64,000 bases of DNA from Pseudonocardia sp. C8 (GTDB lineage Bacteria > Actinomycetota > Actinomycetes > Mycobacteriales > Pseudonocardiaceae): the NCBI RefSeq assembly GCF_014267175.1, contig NZ_JACMTR010000002.1, positions 3,621,501-3,685,500 on the forward strand, in the 5' to 3' direction. The position numbers and the translations under genes were made by a program. Of this stretch, positions 15,142 through 23,743 are shown piece after piece. A model generated the notes under the pieces. It was not told where the DNA came from. It saw only the letters and a program-made list of their open reading frames with translations, and did no database searches. Position 1 is the stretch's first letter. The number at the start of each line of letters is the position of its first letter.

Positions 15142-17955
15142 TCAGACGGCGGCGAGCGCGGCGGCCAGCTGGTGGCGGGAGGAGATACCCAGCTTGCGGT
15201 AGGCGTGCGACAGGTGCAGCTCGACCGTCTTCGGGGTGACGAACAGCGCCTGCGCGATGTCCCGGTTGGTCGCGCCGCGCGCGGCCAGGTCGACGACGCG
15301 GCGTTCGCTGGCGGTCAGCGAGCCCGGACCGGTCGAGGCGGTGGTCCGGGCCCGCCCGCCGGCGGCGTGGAGCTCCGCGCGGGCCTGCTCGACCAGGCCT
15401 CCGGCCGAGCACGCCTGGGCCAGCTCCACCGCCCGGCGCAACGGCTCGCGGGCCTCGCGCACCCGGCCGGCGCGGCGGAGCCCGGCGCCGAGCGCGGCCA
15501 CGGCCCGGGCGTGCTCGAGCCGGGCCGGCGAACCGTCGGCCGTCTCGACCGCCTCGCGGAGGTCGTCGAGGCCGCGGTCGCGGCGCAGCGTCCCGAGGGC
15601 CCGCAGCGTGCGCGCGACGGTCCCGGGCGCGCCCCAGGCCCGGGCGAGCGCCAGCTCGTCGGCGAGCAGGGCGAGCGCCTCCTCCCGGTGGCCGAGGGCG
15701 TCGAGCGCAACGGCCTTCAGCGAGCGCCACGGCGTGTCGATGGGGTGGCGCAGGAACCCGAACCGGTGGGCGAGGTCGTCGGCCACCGGCAGGGCCTCGG
15801 CGAACCGGCCCTCGGCGACGAGCAGCTCCAGCTCGGCGTGGCACCAGTAGCGGGCGGCCTCGGAGCCGTCGCCGGGGTCCCGGGAGCGTTCCAGCGCGCG
15901 GCGGGCACCGGTGAGGTCGCCGCGCTCGCGCAGGACAGCGGACAGGAACGCCGCCCCGTGCACGTGCGCGGCCACGTCGCCGAAGCCCCACCGGACGAAC
16001 TCGTCGAGCCCGCCGCGGACCGACCGCTCCGCCTCGGTCAGGTCCCCGCCCCGCAGCAACCCGAACCCGCGCCACAGGCTGACCGCGGCCTTGTCCAGCA
16101 GCGATCCGCGCCGGTGCGCCTCGCCCAGCGCGGCGTCCATCGCGTCCGGCGCCGCGTCGCTGTCGGCGAGCACCAGGGTCACGAGCGCGGTCATGCCCAG
16201 CAACGCGAAGTCGGCGGCCAGCAGGCGGCCGCCGGCGAGTGCCCGCAGCGACAGCTCCGCGCACCGGTCGCCCGGCCCGCCGGCGTAGGCCCATTCCTGC
16301 CCGACCACCGCGGCGAGCATCCGCGCGCCCGGACCGTCGCCCACCGGCCGGGTGCGGTACGGCGCGAGCCGGGCCAGGCCCGCGGGGTTCCCGCCGCCGA
16401 AGAACACCGCCATCAGCTCGAGCGCCAGCAGCGCGGCGCGGCCGTCGTCGTCATCCGGCGGCAGCCGGTCCGCCGCCCGGCGCGCCAGCTCGGCGGCCGC
16501 GGCGGGATCACCGGTGAACAGCAGGCCCCGGCCCAGCAGCTGCGCCACCTCGGCGCGGCGGCCGGGCTCGACCACGGCGTCGTACGCCTGGCGGAGGTGC
16601 GCGACCGCGTCCGGCCCGGAGATCAGCAGCTCCGCGCGCCCGAGCTCCCGCAGGACGTCCGCGCGCAGCGGTCCGGGCGGGGGTTCGGCGAGCGCCCGCC
16701 GCAGGTGCTCGACGGCGCTGTCCGCGGCACCCCGGCGGGCCGCCGTCCGGGCGGCCTGCAGCGCCGTGTCCACCACCCAGCCGTCGCCGCGCGGCGGGAC
16801 CGCCAGCAGGTGGACGGCGACCTGCTCGGCCGGCGCGTACCGCGCGGCCAGCAGCCGCGCGGCCCGCGCGTGGGCCTGCGCCCGCGCGACCGGCGTGACG
16901 TCCTGGTACACGGCGTCGCGGACGAGCGGGTGCACGAACTCCGCCAGCGGCTCGGCGCGCAGGATCTCCGCACGCACCAGCGCGTCGACGGCCGGGCCCC
17001 GCCGCTCCTCGCCGACCCCCGCGAGATCGGCGACGAGCGACAGGTCGGCGCCGTCACCCAGCACCGCGGCCGCCCGAGCCGTGCGCACCGCGACGTCGGG
17101 CAACCGGGCGAGGCGCACGAGCACCGACCGTGCCGCGGCGCGGGGCCCGACGTCGGCGACCATCCGCAGGTGGCTCGCGTCCGGGCGGGCGCCCTCGGCC
17201 GCCAGTGCCCGGACGAGCTCGTGCAGCAGCAGCGGGTTGCCGCCGGTCGCGGCGTGGCAGGCGGCGGTGAACGCCGGGTCGGTGGCACCCTCGGCCGCCC
17301 CGCCCAGCTGCGCACCGAGCAGCGCGGCCGTCGCCGCCTCGCTCAGCGGCCGGGGCCGCACGGACACCGTGGACGGGTCGGCGGCCAGCTCACCGAGCAC
17401 CGCCGCGTCGACCGCCCGCTCGGCCGGTCGGACGGCGGCCGCGACGAGCACCGGCAGCCCGTCGAGCCGTCGCGCCAGGTAGGCGAGGAAGCGCAGGGAC
17501 GCGGCGTCGCACCAGTGCAGGTCGTCGACGACGACCGCGAGGGGGCCGTCCGCGGCGAGGTTCGCGGTCAGCCAGTACAGGCCGTGCAACGCGGCGAACG
17601 ACGGGTCCCGCGCGGAGTCGGCGGGCTCGACGACGATGTCGAAGACCTCGCGGGCCGCGGCCGCGGCGCCGGACAGCGCCCGGGCCTGCGCGGCGGGGTC
17701 GGCGAGCACCGGTTCGAAGAGCTGCCGCACGACGCCGAACGGGAACGTCCGCTCCAGCGCTCCGCCGTGGGCCGCCAGCACGCGCAGACCGGCGTCCGCC
17801 GCGCCGCGGCGCGCGGCGGCGAGCAGACCGGTCTTGCCGATACCGGCCGGGCCCTCCAGCAGCAGGACGCACGCCTCGCCGTCCGCGACGGAGCGGATCG
17901 CCGCGTCGAGCGCGGCGATCTCGTCCTCGCGTTCGAGTAGCAGCGGTGGCGGCAT
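15142..17955 (-). CDS. Large LuxR-type (LAL) transcriptional regulator with AAA-like ATPase
   Basis: 937 aa. It has an N-terminal ATPase with Walker A GPAGIGKT (residues 35-42) and Walker B LAVVVDDLHWCD, a long helical TPR-like middle, and a C-terminal LuxR HTH near residues 880-930 (LTASERRVVDLAARGATNRD). LAL regulators are ATP-dependent activators often linked to antibiotic or carbon metabolism. The ATG at 17955 was chosen for GGAGTGGGGG upstream; the 100-codon upstream extension overlaps promoter DNA and starts of the divergent gene. Same orientation as the small protein, hydrolase and SARP genes, which could be its targets. Confidence 0.87.
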   Translation of the reverse strand: MPPPLLLEREDEIAALDAAIRSVADGEACVLLLEGPAGIGKTGLLAAARRGAADAGLRVLAAHGGALERTFPFGVVRQLFEPVLADPAAQARALSGAAAAAREVFDIVVEPADSARDPSFAALHGLYWLTANLAADGPLAVVVDDLHWCDAASLRFLAYLARRLDGLPVLVAAAVRPAERAVDAAVLGELAADPSTVSVRPRPLSEAATAALLGAQLGGAAEGATDPAFTAACHAATGGNPLLLHELVRALAAEGARPDASHLRMVADVGPRAAARSVLVRLARLPDVAVRTARAAAVLGDGADLSLVADLAGVGEERRGPAVDALVRAEILRAEPLAEFVHPLVRDAVYQDVTPVARAQAHARAARLLAARYAPAEQVAVHLLAVPPRGDGWVVDTALQAARTAARRGAADSAVEHLRRALAEPPPGPLRADVLRELGRAELLISGPDAVAHLRQAYDAVVEPGRRAEVAQLLGRGLLFTGDPAAAAELARRAADRLPPDDDDGRAALLALELMAVFFGGGNPAGLARLAPYRTRPVGDGPGARMLAAVVGQEWAYAGGPGDRCAELSLRALAGGRLLAADFALLGMTALVTLVLADSDAAPDAMDAALGEAHRRGSLLDKAAVSLWRGFGLLRGGDLTEAERSVRGGLDEFVRWGFGDVAAHVHGAAFLSAVLRERGDLTGARRALERSRDPGDGSEAARYWCHAELELLVAEGRFAEALPVADDLAHRFGFLRHPIDTPWRSLKAVALDALGHREEALALLADELALARAWGAPGTVARTLRALGTLRRDRGLDDLREAVETADGSPARLEHARAVAALGAGLRRAGRVREAREPLRRAVELAQACSAGGLVEQARAELHAAGGRARTTASTGPGSLTASERRVVDLAARGATNRDIAQALFVTPKTVELHLSHAYRKLGISSRHQLAAALAAV

Positions 17956-18156
17956 TCCCCCACTCCGAGGCGTCGGGCGGCCGGCCCGCGGCGCGCCGTT
18001 GCGTGGTGGCAACGGACGAGTGTTGCCCATCCGGGACGGGCCGGTCGAGGTCCGTCGCACCCGGCAGCCGTCCCGGCACGGGCTGCGACCGGGTAACGGC
18101 ACAGGCGATCCGCCCGAGTAACCGGACCGGGACGGTGAGCGACCACCGGAGGCACC

Positions 18157-20331
18157 GTGAGCACGATCGACGACAAGCACGCCCAGCTCGGTGGCAACGC
18201 CGGGGTGCTCGGCGCCCCGGTCGGAGCGGAGTTCACCACGGCCGACGGGATCGGCCGCGCCCGCCACTACCAGCGGGGATCGATCTACCAGCTACCGGGC
18301 GTCGGGGCGCACGCGGTCCACGGGGCGATCATGGTCAAGTGGTCCGCGCTCGGGCTGGAGGCCGGACCGCTCGGCTACCCGCTGACCGACGAGACCACCA
18401 CCCCGGACGGCGTCGGCCGCTTCAACCACTTCCAGCACGGATCGATCTACTGGACCCCGGCCACCGGCGCCCACGAGGTGCACGGCGCGATCCGGAACCG
18501 ATGGCAGGCGCTGGGCTGGGAGCAGGGCATCCTCGGCTACCCGCTGACCGACGAGACCGCCACCCCCGACGGGATCGGTCGCTACAACCATTTCACCGGC
18601 CAGAACGGGTCGATCTACTGGCATCCCGCCACCGGCGCCAACGAGGTCTACGGGATGATCAAGCAGCGCTGGGCCGAACTGGACTGGGAGCGGGGCCGGC
18701 TCGGCTACCCGATCAGCGGGGAGATGCCGACCCCGCACGGGTTCGGCCGGGTCAGCCGGTTCCAGGGCGGCGAGATCTACTGGGACGCCGGCCGCGGCCC
18801 CTACGAGGTGTGGCCGCCCCCGCCGCCGCCCGTGTGCTCCGGCCCGCTCGAGGGGTCGTGGCAGGTCGCCCCGATCGACTCGGTGGTCGTCGGGGTGCAC
18901 GCGGTGCTGCTGCGCACGGGCAAGATCCTCTTCTGGAACTACCTGGACCCGCCCGGCGAGCACGAACCCTCCGCACCGCAACCCCACGGCGAGTCCGCGG
19001 TCGTCAACCTCGCCAACGGCAACCGGCAACGGCCCCAGCAGGCGCCCGGGAACCCGAACCTGTTCTGCGCCGGCCAGTCCCTGCTCGCCGACGGCCGGGT
19101 GCTCGTCGCGGGCGGTGAGCGCGAGCAGGCACACGTCGACGCCCTGCACACGTTCACACCGGGCGGCGGTTCCGGGGGCAGCTGGCAACGGGTCGGGACG
19201 CTGGCGACCGGCCGCTGGTACCCGACCTGCGTGACCCTGCCCGACGGCCGGGTGCTGATCCTCGGCGGCAAGAACTGGCGGGCGGGCCAGCCGGCCGGGA
19301 ACGCGCACACCTACGAGGTCTACGACCCGGACGGCGGCGGGCTCGCACCGCCGAAACCCGCACCCGTGCTCGCCGAGGCCGCCGGCTTCGACACCTACCC
19401 GTTCGTCTTCGTCCTCCCGAACGGGACCCTGCTCATGCACGCCGGCACCCGCACCCGCTTCCTCGATCTGGCGACGATGCAGCACACCCCGACGGCCCTG
19501 GACGCCGCTGCCCGCCCGGGCCGCAACGGCCGGACCTACGGCATGGAGGGCACCAGCGTGCTGCTGCCGCTGCTGCCGGACAGCACACCGGCGTACCGGG
19601 CGCGGGTCATGCTGATCGGCGGCGGGGGCGCCCCACCGGTGGACATGCGCACCGAGGCGACCCGCAGCTGCGAGCTGCTCGACCTCGGCACCGCGAGCCC
19701 CGCCTGGACGCTGACCGCGCCGATGACTCAGCCGCGTGTCATGCCGGACGCGGTGCTGCTGCCCGACGGCACGGTGTTCGTCGCGAACGGCAGCAGCAGC
19801 GGGTACGCCGACAACGGCGCCAACCCGGTCTACCCGGCCGAACGGTACGACCCCGCGACGGACACCTGGCTGTCGGCCTGCACCATGGCCGTCCCGCGCC
19901 TCTACCACGCGACCGCGCTGCTGCTCCCCGACGGCCGGGTCCTCACCGCCGGCACCGACTCCCAGTGGAACCCCGACCCGTTCCACCACTCCGAGCTGCG
20001 GATGGAGCTCTACAGCCCGCCCTACCTGTTCCGCGGGCCCCGGCCGGCGATCGACCAGGCACCGCCAGAGGCCGGCTGGGACGCGGAGATCGCGGTGTCC
20101 GTCTCCGGTCCGGCCGTCACGCAGGCCTGCCTGATCCGGTGCGGCTCGTCGACCCACTCGTTCAACTCCGACCAGCGTCACGTCGGCCTGACGATCGTGT
20201 CCCGAACCGGTGGGACCGTCGTGCTCCGCACGCCGCCGAACGGTTTCGTGGCGCCGCCGGGGTACTACCTGCTGTTCGTGCTCAGCGGCGCGGGGGTGCC
20301 GTCGGTGGCGGCGATGATCCGGCTCGGCTGA
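18157..20331 (+). CDS. LGFP-repeat / galactose-oxidase-like copper radical oxidase fusion
   Basis: 724 aa starting at a GTG behind GGAGG. Residues 1-222 hold four LGFP-type repeats (LGYPLTDE appears twice, then LGYPISGE), which in other actinomycetes associate with the cell wall. After a Pro stretch comes a kelch-type seven-bladed oxidase with a C-terminal DUF1929 domain. All candidate copper-radical residues are seen: Cys304 (LFCAGQ), Tyr355 (GRWYPT), Tyr583-His584 (RLYHAT) and His667 (THSFNSDQR), spaced much as in galactose/glyoxal oxidases; Trp374 may be the stacking residue. No Sec or Tat signal is visible, which is odd for this class. Secretion by a non-classical route or cytoplasmic action is open. 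Confidence 0.85.
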   Translation: MSTIDDKHAQLGGNAGVLGAPVGAEFTTADGIGRARHYQRGSIYQLPGVGAHAVHGAIMVKWSALGLEAGPLGYPLTDETTTPDGVGRFNHFQHGSIYWTPATGAHEVHGAIRNRWQALGWEQGILGYPLTDETATPDGIGRYNHFTGQNGSIYWHPATGANEVYGMIKQRWAELDWERGRLGYPISGEMPTPHGFGRVSRFQGGEIYWDAGRGPYEVWPPPPPPVCSGPLEGSWQVAPIDSVVVGVHAVLLRTGKILFWNYLDPPGEHEPSAPQPHGESAVVNLANGNRQRPQQAPGNPNLFCAGQSLLADGRVLVAGGEREQAHVDALHTFTPGGGSGGSWQRVGTLATGRWYPTCVTLPDGRVLILGGKNWRAGQPAGNAHTYEVYDPDGGGLAPPKPAPVLAEAAGFDTYPFVFVLPNGTLLMHAGTRTRFLDLATMQHTPTALDAAARPGRNGRTYGMEGTSVLLPLLPDSTPAYRARVMLIGGGGAPPVDMRTEATRSCELLDLGTASPAWTLTAPMTQPRVMPDAVLLPDGTVFVANGSSSGYADNGANPVYPAERYDPATDTWLSACTMAVPRLYHATALLLPDGRVLTAGTDSQWNPDPFHHSELRMELYSPPYLFRGPRPAIDQAPPEAGWDAEIAVSVSGPAVTQACLIRCGSSTHSFNSDQRHVGLTIVSRTGGTVVLRTPPNGFVAPPGYYLLFVLSGAGVPSVAAMIRLG

Positions 20332-20365
20332 CGCCCGTGATGCGGCGGACGACACTCGCCCCGCG

Positions 20366-20408
20366 CCCGCATCCCCGACCGGCGGGCCCGGTCCTCCCGG
20401 GATGCGGG
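20366..20408. terminator. Convergent terminator hairpin
   Basis: Arms CCCGCATCCC (20366-20375) and GGGATGCGGG (20399-20408) are perfectly complementary. They lie between the ends of the oxidase gene (+) and the DUF5997 gene (-), so they can serve both. No T-run is present. Confidence 0.6.
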
Positions 20409-20792
20409 CTACTTGCCGGCCCCGGACCGCTCGGCCCGCAGCCGGGCCTCCTCGCGCTGGGCCTCGGCCCGGATGCTGCGCTCGCGGAGCAGCCACTCCG
20501 GCTGCTCCTCCTTCAGCGCCGCGATCTGCGCGGTCGTCAGCGGCTCGGTGATCCCCGCACGGGCCAGACCGGAGATCGACACCCCGAGCCGGTCGGCGAC
20601 GACCGGCCGAGGATGCGGGCCGTTGCGCCGCAGCTCGCGCAACCACTCCGGCGGATCGGCCTGCAGGGCGTCGAGCTCGTCGCGCGAGACCACGCCGTTC
20701 CGGAACTCGTCGGGCGTCGCGTCGAGGTACACGCCGAGCTTCTTCGCCGCCGTCGCGGGCTTCATCGTCTGGGTGGACCTCTGGCGCGTCAT
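20409..20792 (-). CDS. DUF5997 family protein
   Basis: 127 aa. The N-terminal half (KPATAAKKLGVYLDATPDEF) and the following helices match the actinobacterial DUF5997 family, which has no assigned activity. The C-terminus is a charged helix (ERSIRAEAQREEARLRAERS). The ATG at 20792 lies 6 nt after TACCGT with no Shine-Dalgarno, a leaderless arrangement. It is divergent from the LysR-domain gene, with only 43 bp between the starts. Two sub-blocks of the form PPEWLRE / QPEWLLRE may be an internal repeat. Confidence 0.82.
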   Translation of the reverse strand: MTRQRSTQTMKPATAAKKLGVYLDATPDEFRNGVVSRDELDALQADPPEWLRELRRNGPHPRPVVADRLGVSISGLARAGITEPLTTAQIAALKEEQPEWLLRERSIRAEAQREEARLRAERSGAGK

Positions 20793-20822
20793 ATGCCCAC
20801 GGTATCGGTGCCGGACCGGCCG

Positions 20823-20828
20823 ATAGCC
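20823..20828 (+). promoter_or_regulatory. Leaderless-type -10 (TAGCCT) for the LysR-domain gene
   Basis: TAGCCT ends 7 nt before GTG 20836, with no ribosome site between. On the opposite strand TACCGT lies 6 nt before the DUF5997 ATG, so this short interval is a back-to-back leaderless promoter pair. Confidence 0.5.
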
Positions 20829-20835
20829 TGGGCCG

Positions 20836-21543
20836 GTGACCGAGCCCGCCGACACCGCGTCCTTCCGGCTCGGCTATGTCCCGGGCGTCACGCCGGGCAA
20901 GTGGGCACGGATCTGGGCCGAGCGCCGCCCCCACGTCCCGCTGGAGCTGGTCCCGGCGACCACGGACGAGACCGTCGAGCAGGTCCGGACCGGCGCGCTC
21001 GACGCCGGCGTGGTCCGGCTGCCGATCGACCGCACCGGGCTGCACGCGATCCCGCTCTACACCGAGACCACCGTGGCCGTCGTCCCCAAGGGGCACCTGC
21101 TCACCGCGGCCGAGGAGGCCACGGCCGAGGACCTGGCCGACGACATCGTCCTCCGGCCCCAGGACGACACGCTCGACTGGCCCGCCGACCGGCCGGGACG
21201 GCCGGCGGCATACGACCCCGCCACGACGGCCGAGGCGATCCCGCTCGTCGCCGCGGGCGTCGGCCTGCTGATCATCCCCCAGTCGCTGGCCCGCCTCCAC
21301 CACCGCCGGGACCTCACCTACCGGCCGCTGACCGACGCTCCGAGGTCGAGTGTCGTGCTCACCTGGCCGGACGCGGAGAACACCGACCTGATGGAGGAGT
21401 TCATCGGGGTCGTCCGCGGGCGCACGGTAAACAGCTCCCGCACGCCGCGGCGGGAGGGGAGCTCGGCAGCGCCGACCCCCACCGCCGGGAAGAAGGCCAC
21501 GGCCCGGCGCCGTCCAGCTCGGCGCGGTAGGCACCGCCGCTGA
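20836..21543 (+). CDS. Lone LysR-type substrate-binding domain protein
   Basis: 235 aa covering only the effector-binding part of a LysR regulator: SFRLGYVPGVTPGKW at the start, then IPLYTETTVAVVPKGHLLTA and VAAGVGLLIIPQSLARL. The N-terminal HTH found in LysR proteins is absent. The C-terminal 40 residues are a basic Ser/Arg/Lys tail that could bind nucleic acid in place of the HTH (inference). The start is GTG 20836. Divergent pairing with DUF5997 is, from memory, recurrent in actinomycetes, so this is probably an intact family rather than a truncated regulator. Confidence 0.8.
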   Translation: MTEPADTASFRLGYVPGVTPGKWARIWAERRPHVPLELVPATTDETVEQVRTGALDAGVVRLPIDRTGLHAIPLYTETTVAVVPKGHLLTAAEEATAEDLADDIVLRPQDDTLDWPADRPGRPAAYDPATTAEAIPLVAAGVGLLIIPQSLARLHHRRDLTYRPLTDAPRSSVVLTWPDAENTDLMEEFIGVVRGRTVNSSRTPRREGSSAAPTPTAGKKATARRRPARRGRHRR

Positions 21544-21622
21544 CCTCGCGCGGACGAGGACCTCCGCACCGAGCGACGGCGTCTGCTTCGCCACGAAGGC
21601 GACGGTCGATCTCGAGCGTCGA

Positions 21623-22660
21623 TCAAACCGGTGAGGGGATGACGGGCAGGAGGATCGACGTGCCGGCGGCCGGTCCGGTGTGGATGGTGGTGGTGCCGTC
21701 GAAGGTTCCGGCCGGTCGGTCGTCGGGGTCGTCGTGAACGAACACACCGTTGCCGCGCTGCTCGATCCCGTACACGACCGGCCAGGGACCGTCACCGGGC
21801 ATCTCGAAGTCGCGGCCGGACAGCGTGACCCCGATGCGGAATCCGGCCGGGACGACGATCGAGGTCGGCCAGATCTCCACGTCCAGATCGACGGCGGCGC
21901 CGGGAGTCAGCGGGAGCCTCCGCGTGTGGGGTGCCAGGGGCGATGCGGCAGGCTCCGCTGCTCGTCGATCTCGCGGTGGGAGGCGCGGAGCCAGCCGACG
22001 CCGAGCACACCGTGCGGGTCGATCGCCGAGACCAGGGACACCTCGTTGCCGTCCGGATCCTGCACGCGCAGGGTCACGAACAGGTCGGCGTCGGTCGTCG
22101 AGGAGGCGAGCCGGACCCGGGCGGCGGCCGGACCGGTGATCTCCAACTGCTCGCTGAGCGGGTCGGTCCAGAAGTCGGCCCCGGGACCGAGAGCGGCGAA
22201 GTCGACGGTGTGGTCGGTGTCGGGTCCGGTGGTCGTCAGCGAGCCGGTACCGGCGTCGAGATGGAACGAGGTCCATCGGGTGCGGGCCAGTGGCCATTCC
22301 TGCTCGTCGCGTTCCTCGAAGGAGCCGTCGACGTGCTGGACGTTCAGCCGCACCGGGGGCTGGTCCTCCCACCCGGTCGCGTCACCCTTGAGGAAGTGAC
22401 CGAAGAACCGCTTCTGCAGGCCGACGCCGTAGTCGGTGTAGAACTCGGCGAAGTGCTCGTTGCCGTGCACCTCGAGCCACTTCTGCTGTGAGCCCACGGC
22501 GAGATAGCCCTCGAAGTTCCCGCGGGTGTGCAGGTGGTGCGCCCAGTTGGCCGACGACAGCACCGGCGCCTCGATGCGGGAGAGGTCCGGTGTGCGTGCC
22601 CGACTGAACGCGTCGAGCAGCTCGCGGTTCTTCGCCTCCTCGATGGTGTGTACCCGGTTC
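21623..22660 (-). pseudogene. S15 (CocE/NonD-type) X-Pro peptidase/acyl hydrolase, 5'-truncated and frameshifted
   Basis: Homology begins abruptly at HTIEEAKNRELLDAFSRART, deep inside the catalytic domain of an S15 hydrolase, so the nucleophile-bearing N-terminal half is missing. The C-terminal jelly-roll domain continues in frame to about 21928, then shifts frame: WHPTRGGSR-stop in one frame, HTRRLPLTPGAAVDLDVEIW in the next. The shift fits loss of one C in a run of four (21928-21931, G on the plus strand). The tail ends TSILLPVIPSPV. Both lesions argue for a dead gene, although the frameshift alone could be a sequencing error. Confidence 0.8.
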
Positions 22661-22984
22661 GCCGCCGGCGACGACCCGGACACGCGACAGGCCCGCGACC
22701 GCTACTGGGCCTCCCGCTACGAGCGGGCCCGGCAGATGATCACACGCGCCGTCGACCGCGGTGAGCTCGCGGACACCACCGATCCCCGGCTCGTCCTCGA
22801 GATGCTCGTGGGCCCCGTGCACTTCAAGGCCGTTCTCACCCGGGAAGCGATCGACCCGGGAATGCCCCGTCGCCTGGTCGACGCCCTGCTGGACGGTGTC
22901 GCCCGGTCGACGCCCGCGACGGACGACCAAGATGGCGACAACCCGGACGACGGGCCGGCGGGCGCAACGGCGGTGCCGCGGTGA
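22654..22984 (+). pseudogene. TetR-family regulator, C-terminal fragment
   Basis: Only the C-terminal ligand/dimer domain remains (QARDRYWASRYERARQMITR, then LVLEMLVGPVHFKAVLT), without any DNA-binding domain. It joins the S15 remnant at about 22655-22662 with both genes cut at their 5' ends. The simplest history is one deletion that removed the shared divergent promoter and both starts. The frame is open upstream only because it runs through antisense S15 sequence. Confidence 0.75.
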
Positions 22985-23282
22985 GCCGGGAATCGTCCGT
23001 CAGCCGCGACCGCCGGTGCAGCGCCCCGAGGCGCGGGTCCTACGGCCGGGGCGACGAGGTGATCGGCGGGCCGGAGTCCCGGAGTCCAGCACCCCGGCGT
23101 AGTCGGGCAGCTCGACGCCGTTCGCGCGCTCGATCAGCTCCATGTCGAACTCCGCGTCCGGCTCGGGAGCCTGGAGGCTCCGCAGATGGTGCGAACCTGC
23201 GGGGCCGGGATCCCCTGACAACGGTCACGACGTTCGGGGACTCGGAGGAATGCCCACGCGGAACGTGGCGCCGCGGTCGTCG
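22985..23282. other. Gene-poor stretch with a possible coding remnant
   Basis: No intact gene is seen. On the minus strand at about 23080-23170 a coding-like fragment reads PDAEFDMELIERANGVELPD, followed by YAGVLDSG; its family is not recognised and it has no convincing start. It adjoins the deletion scar at 22.66 kb and is probably debris from the same event. Confidence 0.3.
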
Positions 23283-23642
23283 TCAGCGGGAGCGCAGTAT
23301 GGGCCGGCGTTTGAGGGTGACCGAGCTGACCCGGTCTTCGAGCTCGGCCGGGATCTCCCATTCCGGTGGTGTGCCAGAAGCGGACTCCTGGTGGGAATGT
23401 GCAGCCTTGATCAGTGAATCGGCGTGCTGGCTACTGAGGCCAGTGAACCGGATGCGGGCCTTTCCGGGTGCATCGACGGCGGCGACGCCGTCGTCCGGGC
23501 ATCCGCCGAGGCACTGGACGTAGCGCAGGTGGATGTCGTCGATGGCGGGGTTCTCGTGGAGCGCCTCGGTGAGCGCGACGCTGAATCGTCCGTTCTTGTC
23601 CGTGTCGTAGCGGGGGCAGGTGCGGCAGACCAGCAGCGACAT
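23283..23642 (-). CDS. DUF1636 family (2Fe-2S ferredoxin-like) protein
   Basis: 119 aa with a thioredoxin-like [2Fe-2S] layout: Cys6 and Cys9 (LLVCRTCPRY), then Cys44 and Cys48 (VQCLGGCPDD), the pattern of DUF1636. The ATG at 23642 follows AAAGGA. It is the last gene of the minus-strand cluster but is separated from the amidohydrolase by a stable hairpin (23690-23723), so it may be only partly co-expressed. A role as electron carrier or metal handler for the cluster is inference. Confidence 0.8.
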   Translation of the reverse strand: MSLLVCRTCPRYDTDKNGRFSVALTEALHENPAIDDIHLRYVQCLGGCPDDGVAAVDAPGKARIRFTGLSSQHADSLIKAAHSHQESASGTPPEWEIPAELEDRVSSVTLKRRPILRSR

Positions 23643-23689
23643 TGCAGTCCTTTGCGAAGGGCTGTTCCGGGGTTGACCGAGACCGAGGT

Positions 23690-23723
23690 GAGCCGCCCGG
23701 CACCAGGCGATGCCGGGCGGCTC
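23690..23723 (-). terminator. Hairpin between amidohydrolase and DUF1636 genes
   Basis: Arms of 13 nt (GAGCCGCCCGGCA at 23690-23702 and its exact complement at 23711-23723) with an 8-nt loop, placed just after the amidohydrolase stop. A strong GC hairpin without a T-run; probably an actinobacterial terminator or attenuator. Confidence 0.6.
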
Positions 23724-23743
23724 GATGACCAACGGTTCGGGAC

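Noticed and set aside
12706..20331. Secondary-metabolite cluster (SARP plus LAL regulator)
   Set aside because: No PKS, NRPS, terpene or RiPP core genes are present; only regulators, hydrolases and an oxidase.
18292..21795. 1167-aa minus-strand open frame
   Set aside because: Antisense to the LGFP oxidase and LysR-domain genes; low-complexity composition typical of high-GC shadow frames.
21900..21935. Programmed frameshift in the S15 gene
   Set aside because: The gene also lacks its catalytic half, so decay is simpler than recoding.
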